A stretch of DNA of 64,000 bases. Origin: CADEDH01 sp965263455. Its GTDB lineage: Bacteria; Actinomycetota; Acidimicrobiia; Acidimicrobiales; SZUA-35. The DNA lies in contig CBDHHN010000004.1 of assembly GCA_965263455.1 (NCBI GenBank), positions 372,001 to 436,000 of the forward strand. Reading direction: 5' to 3'. Of this stretch, positions 60,050-64,000 are shown piece after piece. Made by a program: the position numbers and the translations under genes. Position 1 is the first letter of the stretch; the number at the start of each line of letters is the position of its first letter. The notes beneath the pieces are model-generated. The model had not been told where the DNA came from and ran no database searches. It worked only from the letters and a program-made list of their open reading frames with translations.

Positions 60050-61749
60050 TGATCCACCGTGGGCAGGCCCGGTACCACGGCCATCCGCTCGCCCGGGACC
60101 ACCAGATGGGCCTCGACCGACACCGGTCCGTCGGCCTCCACCAGCACCGGTGCACCGACGGCGGCGATATCGAGCGGGACGACGGCCCGACCGAACGGGG
60201 CCACCGACGCCAGGAACGGCCCCTCCAGAACCCCGTTGACCAGGGCCCGGATCTCGACCGAGGCCCCCTGGGTCGAGGTGACCACGATGGCGGCCGACCC
60301 GTCGGCCGGGGTCGGCACCCAGGGCACGATCCATCGGTCGGAGAGCACCTCGCTGCCCCGCGACGTGGCGATACCGACATCGGCCGTCGGCTGACCCGAC
60401 GTGTCGATGTCGCCCACGATCCCGGGCACGTCCAGCTCGCCGGGTTCGGCCCCGTCGGTCGCCGGGTCGGTGCCCTCACCGGTCTCGTCCTCGGCCGTCG
60501 GATCGGCCCCGTCGGTGCCGTCGACCGGATCGTCGCCGGGCGCGGGGTCGGTGTCCTCGGTCCCGTCGGCCGAATCGCCCTCGGCGTCCGGATCCTCGTC
60601 GTCGAGCTGGGGCGCGACCTCGGTGCCACCGGCGCCGATGAGGTTGGTGTCGACGGCCTGGGCGAACTGCCACCGTTCGACCACCACCGGCATCCCGTTG
60701 GTGGCGGTCACGCTGACCCCGAGCTCATAGGGCAACTCGATGCCGAAGCGGTCGGCCTCGGCGTTGAGGTCCACCACCTCGAAGCGCCCGGGCGGAAGTT
60801 CCCGCGGGATCGGGCCGAGCCCGTACAGCGACCGATCGGTGGGGTTGACCGGCCACAGCTCGACGTCGACCTGGGCCGACTCGGTGGCGCTGGGGTTGAA
60901 CACGACGACCCGATCGTCGCCCCCCTCATGGATCCGTCCCGCCGGGAGCATCCAGCTGACCGCCGGCGCAACCACACCGAGTTGGAGCGCCGCCCCCGAC
61001 GGTCCGAGGACACCGTCGAGCACCTGGAGGCGCTCGACGACAAGGCGGCCCCGGATGGTGGTGACCGACGCGGCCACGGCCTCCTCCCGGGCGATGTAGC
61101 TCTCGACCTCGATGATCTGGACCGAGCTGGGGGGGATCACGCCCCCCTGGAGATCGTTGGGTCGGCGGGGGCGACCGGCCGACCGGTAGAACTCCACGTT
61201 GTAGACGGCGCCCTCGGGGAACGGGTTCATGAGGGCCAGGTACTGCTTGGAGTCCCGGGTGGTGCGCCCACTGGCGAAGAACCAGCTGCTGGCCACGTGG
61301 GTTGCGCAGGGCCCCTCGGCTGTTCCCTCCGCCGTCGACACCCGGTGCGCCACCACGCCGGTACCGCCCACGATCTCGACCACGGCCCCCGCCACGTCGG
61401 CCTGGGACAGGCTGGACAACGCCACCGCCCGGGTCGACTGGGGCGTCATCTCGATCCGCAACGACGGGCCCTTGCCCTCCCCGGTGAGAATGGTGAGGTT
61501 GGCCACTGCGGTGTCGTCGCTGAGGTTGACGATCTCGACCTCGTGGTCGGCGAACCCGCCGGGGGTGCTCGAACCCAGGGCGCAGTACCAGGCGCCGTCG
61601 AGCCGCGCCGGATCGCTGACCGAGGGGGTGACGATCGGAGGATCGGTGGCCTCCACCGCCGCCTCGACCGGTCCCTCGAGGCGGTCGTAGAGCAGGGCCG
61701 AGGCGATGAGGCCGAGCACGACGAACACGCCGGCGGCACGGGTGATCAC
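60046..61749 (-). CDS. DUF5719-family envelope protein
   Basis: The 567-residue protein has one N-terminal membrane helix (about 7-21) and an extracellular body of repeated beta-sandwich domains (VEIVNLSDDTAVANLTIL, YLALMNPFPEGAVYNVEFY, VVVFNPSATESAQVDVELW and others). An Asp/Gly-rich insert (about 385-450) interrupts it. DUF5719 proteins occur next to a GT2 membrane glycosyltransferase in actinobacteria and are presumed to help arabinogalactan-type polymer assembly; this is context, not proof. Its GTG overlaps the glycosyltransferase stop as GTGA. Confidence 0.84.
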   Translation of the reverse strand: MITRAAGVFVVLGLIASALLYDRLEGPVEAAVEATDPPIVTPSVSDPARLDGAWYCALGSSTPGGFADHEVEIVNLSDDTAVANLTILTGEGKGPSLRIEMTPQSTRAVALSSLSQADVAGAVVEIVGGTGVVAHRVSTAEGTAEGPCATHVASSWFFASGRTTRDSKQYLALMNPFPEGAVYNVEFYRSAGRPRRPNDLQGGVIPPSSVQIIEVESYIAREEAVAASVTTIRGRLVVERLQVLDGVLGPSGAALQLGVVAPAVSWMLPAGRIHEGGDDRVVVFNPSATESAQVDVELWPVNPTDRSLYGLGPIPRELPPGRFEVVDLNAEADRFGIELPYELGVSVTATNGMPVVVERWQFAQAVDTNLIGAGGTEVAPQLDDEDPDAEGDSADGTEDTDPAPGDDPVDGTDGADPTAEDETGEGTDPATDGAEPGELDVPGIVGDIDTSGQPTADVGIATSRGSEVLSDRWIVPWVPTPADGSAAIVVTSTQGASVEIRALVNGVLEGPFLASVAPFGRAVVPLDIAAVGAPVLVEADGPVSVEAHLVVPGERMAVVPGLPTVDQ

Positions 61750-64000
61750 AGCTGCATCTCCCGTCGGGTCTGGGCCAGCACGGCGCCCACCACCACCAGC
61801 GCGACCTGGGCCAGCAGGGCCAGCCGCCGGATCAGGGGTGTCGGGTAGCCGATGTCGAGCTCGCCGCTCAGCGCTGCGGGGATGACGGCGAGGCGGTCGA
61901 ACCCGCTGATCAACTCGCCGCTCTCACCGTTGACGGTGAGCCCGCTGTTGGGTACCGCCAGGTGGACCGAGGCGTCGCCGGGGGCGGTGACCAGCCACCG
62001 GCCCGGGCCCCGCACCTCCAGGGGCACCGGCGGTCCGTCGCCGAGGTTGATGTCGAGCTGATCGGCCGAGGTCACCGCCTGGGCCGCCTCGGCGGTGGGG
62101 AGTTGGGCCGCAACCCCGTCGGACGATGCGTTGCGGAACACGATCAGGTTGGGCACGCCGGGTACGCGTTCCAGGTCGAGCTGCTGGCCCAGGGAGCGGG
62201 TCACGCCGGGGCCGGGGTCGATCGTGGGGCCCTCGTAGGGGGCCGGGGCGAGCTGATCGACGACGACCACGGTCGAGATGCCGTAGGGGGCCAGCAGGCG
62301 CCCCAGGCGTACGGTCTCACCCCGTCGGGCCAGGTCGAGCTGCTCCCCCACCCCGGCGGTGCGGCCTACCGGCCCGGCCGACCAGCGACCCCAGACCTCC
62401 GGCTCCCCGCCGTCGGTGATGGCGTAGTTGATGCCCGAGGGGCTGACGGCGACGTCGACCGGGACCACGCTGGCATCGCCGATCCACAGGACCCGGGACG
62501 GGCCGTCGTCGGCGTTGACCAGGATCCCGGCGGTGAAGGTGGCGTAGTTCTGGGTCGGCGCCCCCCAGCCCCCGTCGAACGAGGCCCGGACGCCGCCCAG
62601 GGCGGCGAAGAGAACGGCCAACGACACGGTCCCGGTCACCAGCCTGTTGGCCAGGGTCCGGTTGGTGGTCGCCCACTCCTCGAGGGCCCGGACCCCGGTG
62701 GCGACGGCGAGCACCAACCCGGCCAGGGCCGGGGCCAGCATCGACTCGGCGGCGGGCAGGGCGAAGGGGATCCACCCCCGGCCCGAGGCCCAGAGCAGGA
62801 AGAACATGCCGAGGGCGATCCCCCAGCCTTGCACGGCGAAGGGCAGGTGGTTGCGGGAGGCGGCGGCCAGCCCGATGGCAGCGGCCACCGGCAATCCGAT
62901 GCTCAACAACGACGGTTCGACACCGCCGGGTGCGAACCAGATCAGGTCGAGCATGCGGAGGTCGCCCTGTTCGGGCGACGGAGGTCCGACCAGCCAGCGC
63001 CACGACAGCGACTGCATGATGTCGTAGCTCCAGGGCAGGTGCAGGGCGGCGGGCCCGATCACGGCGACCAGCGCCGCCAGCCCGTACTGGGTGACCCGGA
63101 TCGAGGCCTGGGCGGCCGAGGCTGCGACCCCGGCCACGACGACCAGGATCACTGCGACGACCACGATCGACGGCACCAGCGAGGCGACGACGGCGACCAG
63201 GATCCCGAAGCGGATGACCAGGACCGGCAGGCTGCGGGAGGCGATGCGGGTCCCGACGACCCCGTTCCGGTGGCCGAAGGGGGCCAGGCCGTCGAGGCGG
63301 AGCAGTGATGACAGCAGGTAGGGGGCGGCGGCATAGACCACCAGCGACTCCCACCGACCGGCCGAGAACGAGGTGGTGACGAGCGGGCTGACGGCGTAGA
63401 AGATGGCGGCGATGGTGGCCGAGCGGGCGCTGCCGAGGGGCCGGGTCATGCGGAAGGCACCGAGGATGCCGATGGCCAGCGGCAACAGGACGAGGGCCTT
63501 GTCGAACAGACTGGAGGCCCAGAAGAAGGCGGCGCGGCCGATGGCCAGCAACAGGAGGCCGGTGGGAGGGTTCCCCGGTCCCCCGGTTCCCGTCGAGCGC
63601 CAGCCGCCGAGGAACTCACGGAGGAGGGTCGAGGCATCGGGGACGATGGGGATCTGTCCGACCGGCACGATCCCCCGGGTGAGCAGGTGCCGGCTCCCGA
63701 AGGCCATCAGCAGGATGATGAGGGACACCAGAACGGTGGCGTCCCGCAGACTGCCCGAGTCCTCGCCCTGGAACGACGAGCGGACCGATCCCAGAAAGCC
63801 GGAGAACCGGTCCTGGCCGGCCGTGAACTGACCCCGGGAGAAGCTGGCCACGGCGGCCGACCCGCCGGCCTGGAGGGCCCGGACCTCCCGCTCGCTCACC
63901 CGACGGATCTGGCGCAGGGCCCGACGGCGACGCCGGATGTCACCGGTGCGGGCCAGGTTCCAGGCGATGGCCGACAGCGTGTCGCGTGCCTGACCCCGGC
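61746..64000 (-). CDS. Large membrane glycosyltransferase, C-terminal part (5' end outside window)
   Basis: The frame stays open to base 64000, so the N-terminal part is missing. The 752 residues seen begin with the end of a likely GT2 domain (NLARTGDIRRRRRALRQIRR). A linker and about twelve to fourteen helices follow (from about residue 80 of the visible part), with SPLVTTSFSAGRWESLVVYAA and a Trp-rich loop, then a beta-rich extracellular domain and one last helix. It is typical of actinobacterial GT2-fused envelope polymer enzymes that work with a DUF5719 protein, its downstream neighbour. Confidence 0.78.
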   Translation of the reverse strand, partial: RGQARDTLSAIAWNLARTGDIRRRRRALRQIRRVSEREVRALQAGGSAAVASFSRGQFTAGQDRFSGFLGSVRSSFQGEDSGSLRDATVLVSLIILLMAFGSRHLLTRGIVPVGQIPIVPDASTLLREFLGGWRSTGTGGPGNPPTGLLLLAIGRAAFFWASSLFDKALVLLPLAIGILGAFRMTRPLGSARSATIAAIFYAVSPLVTTSFSAGRWESLVVYAAAPYLLSSLLRLDGLAPFGHRNGVVGTRIASRSLPVLVIRFGILVAVVASLVPSIVVVAVILVVVAGVAASAAQASIRVTQYGLAALVAVIGPAALHLPWSYDIMQSLSWRWLVGPPSPEQGDLRMLDLIWFAPGGVEPSLLSIGLPVAAAIGLAAASRNHLPFAVQGWGIALGMFFLLWASGRGWIPFALPAAESMLAPALAGLVLAVATGVRALEEWATTNRTLANRLVTGTVSLAVLFAALGGVRASFDGGWGAPTQNYATFTAGILVNADDGPSRVLWIGDASVVPVDVAVSPSGINYAITDGGEPEVWGRWSAGPVGRTAGVGEQLDLARRGETVRLGRLLAPYGISTVVVVDQLAPAPYEGPTIDPGPGVTRSLGQQLDLERVPGVPNLIVFRNASSDGVAAQLPTAEAAQAVTSADQLDINLGDGPPVPLEVRGPGRWLVTAPGDASVHLAVPNSGLTVNGESGELISGFDRLAVIPAALSGELDIGYPTPLIRRLALLAQVALVVVGAVLAQTRREMQL

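Overview
The window is 64 kb of very GC-rich DNA (third codon positions almost always G or C) from an actinobacterium. The best fit is a free-living member of the Acidimicrobiia/Ilumatobacter type. The evidence is a mec-cysO-cysM ... murI-rph-rdgB order like that of mycobacteria, a DUF5719 envelope protein, FtsE/FtsX, frequent GTG starts and many apparently leaderless genes. The class assignment is inference. I see no phage, transposase, integrase, CRISPR array or plasmid gene. The window looks like ordinary chromosome, cut at both ends inside a gene (a LacI-type regulator at base 1 and a large envelope glycosyltransferase at base 64000).

Layout. 1-3.5 kb: LacI regulator fragment, methylmalonate-semialdehyde dehydrogenase, L-asparaginase II family protein. 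3.5-6.7 kb: a three-gene cluster of two membrane proteins flanking a His-rich lipoprotein with a duplicated GHLH domain and a cupredoxin-like tail. 6.7-12.3 kb (minus): SRPBCC protein, FAH-family hydrolase, TauE/SafE exporter, MFS permease, DUF389 protein. 12.4-15.7 kb: rhomboid protease, CrtC/AttH-like protein, ribH (minus), small protein, NUDIX hydrolase. 15.8-18.9 kb: cupredoxin lipoprotein, DUF2231 protein and MarR regulator behind a palindromic operator, then an acyl-CoA dehydrogenase. 19-23.2 kb: Co-type nitrile hydratase operon (beta, alpha, His-tailed activator), diverging from an orphan betaine-binding-like lipoprotein and converging on an M20 amidohydrolase. 23.3-31.9 kb: SPOR protein, lipoprotein, phosphopantetheinyl transferase, tRNA/rRNA m5U methyltransferase, rpe, clpP, tRNA-Leu(TAG), rdgB, rph, murI.

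32-35.8 kb: an HTH/coiled-coil protein, the CysM-CysO-Mec cysteine pathway, smpB and the tmRNA gene ssrA. 35.9-39.3 kb (minus): an operon of an ASKHA-like membrane-anchored protein, an OmpA-domain protein and a branched-chain-amino-acid-receptor-like lipoprotein. 39.5-50.4 kb (minus): crotonase, FMN glutamate-synthase-like protein, ftsX, ftsE, prfB, secA (whose SEC-C tail is out of frame), comF-like, ahcY, Trm112-like. 50.5-57.3 kb (minus): manA, a GtrA-GT2 fusion, a giant PTPS-related membrane protein, a zinc-ribbon protein and a CPBP protease. 57.5-64 kb: ftsH (plus), then a minus-strand operon of a membrane thioredoxin, a DUF5719 protein and a glycosyltransferase.

Regulation and gene packing. 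Genes are packed with many 1-4 nt start/stop overlaps (ATGA, GTGA, TGATG), which implies translational coupling. A striking number of operon-leading genes have a TANNNT hexamer ending 6-9 nt before the start codon. This is the signature of leaderless mRNAs, and it also decides several start codons (ribH, comF-like, 14718). The most unusual sites are a 16-bp perfect palindrome that holds both -10 elements between the nitrile hydratase operon and its divergent lipoprotein, the TGGCATATGCCA operator before the cupredoxin/MarR operon, and the broken secA tail.
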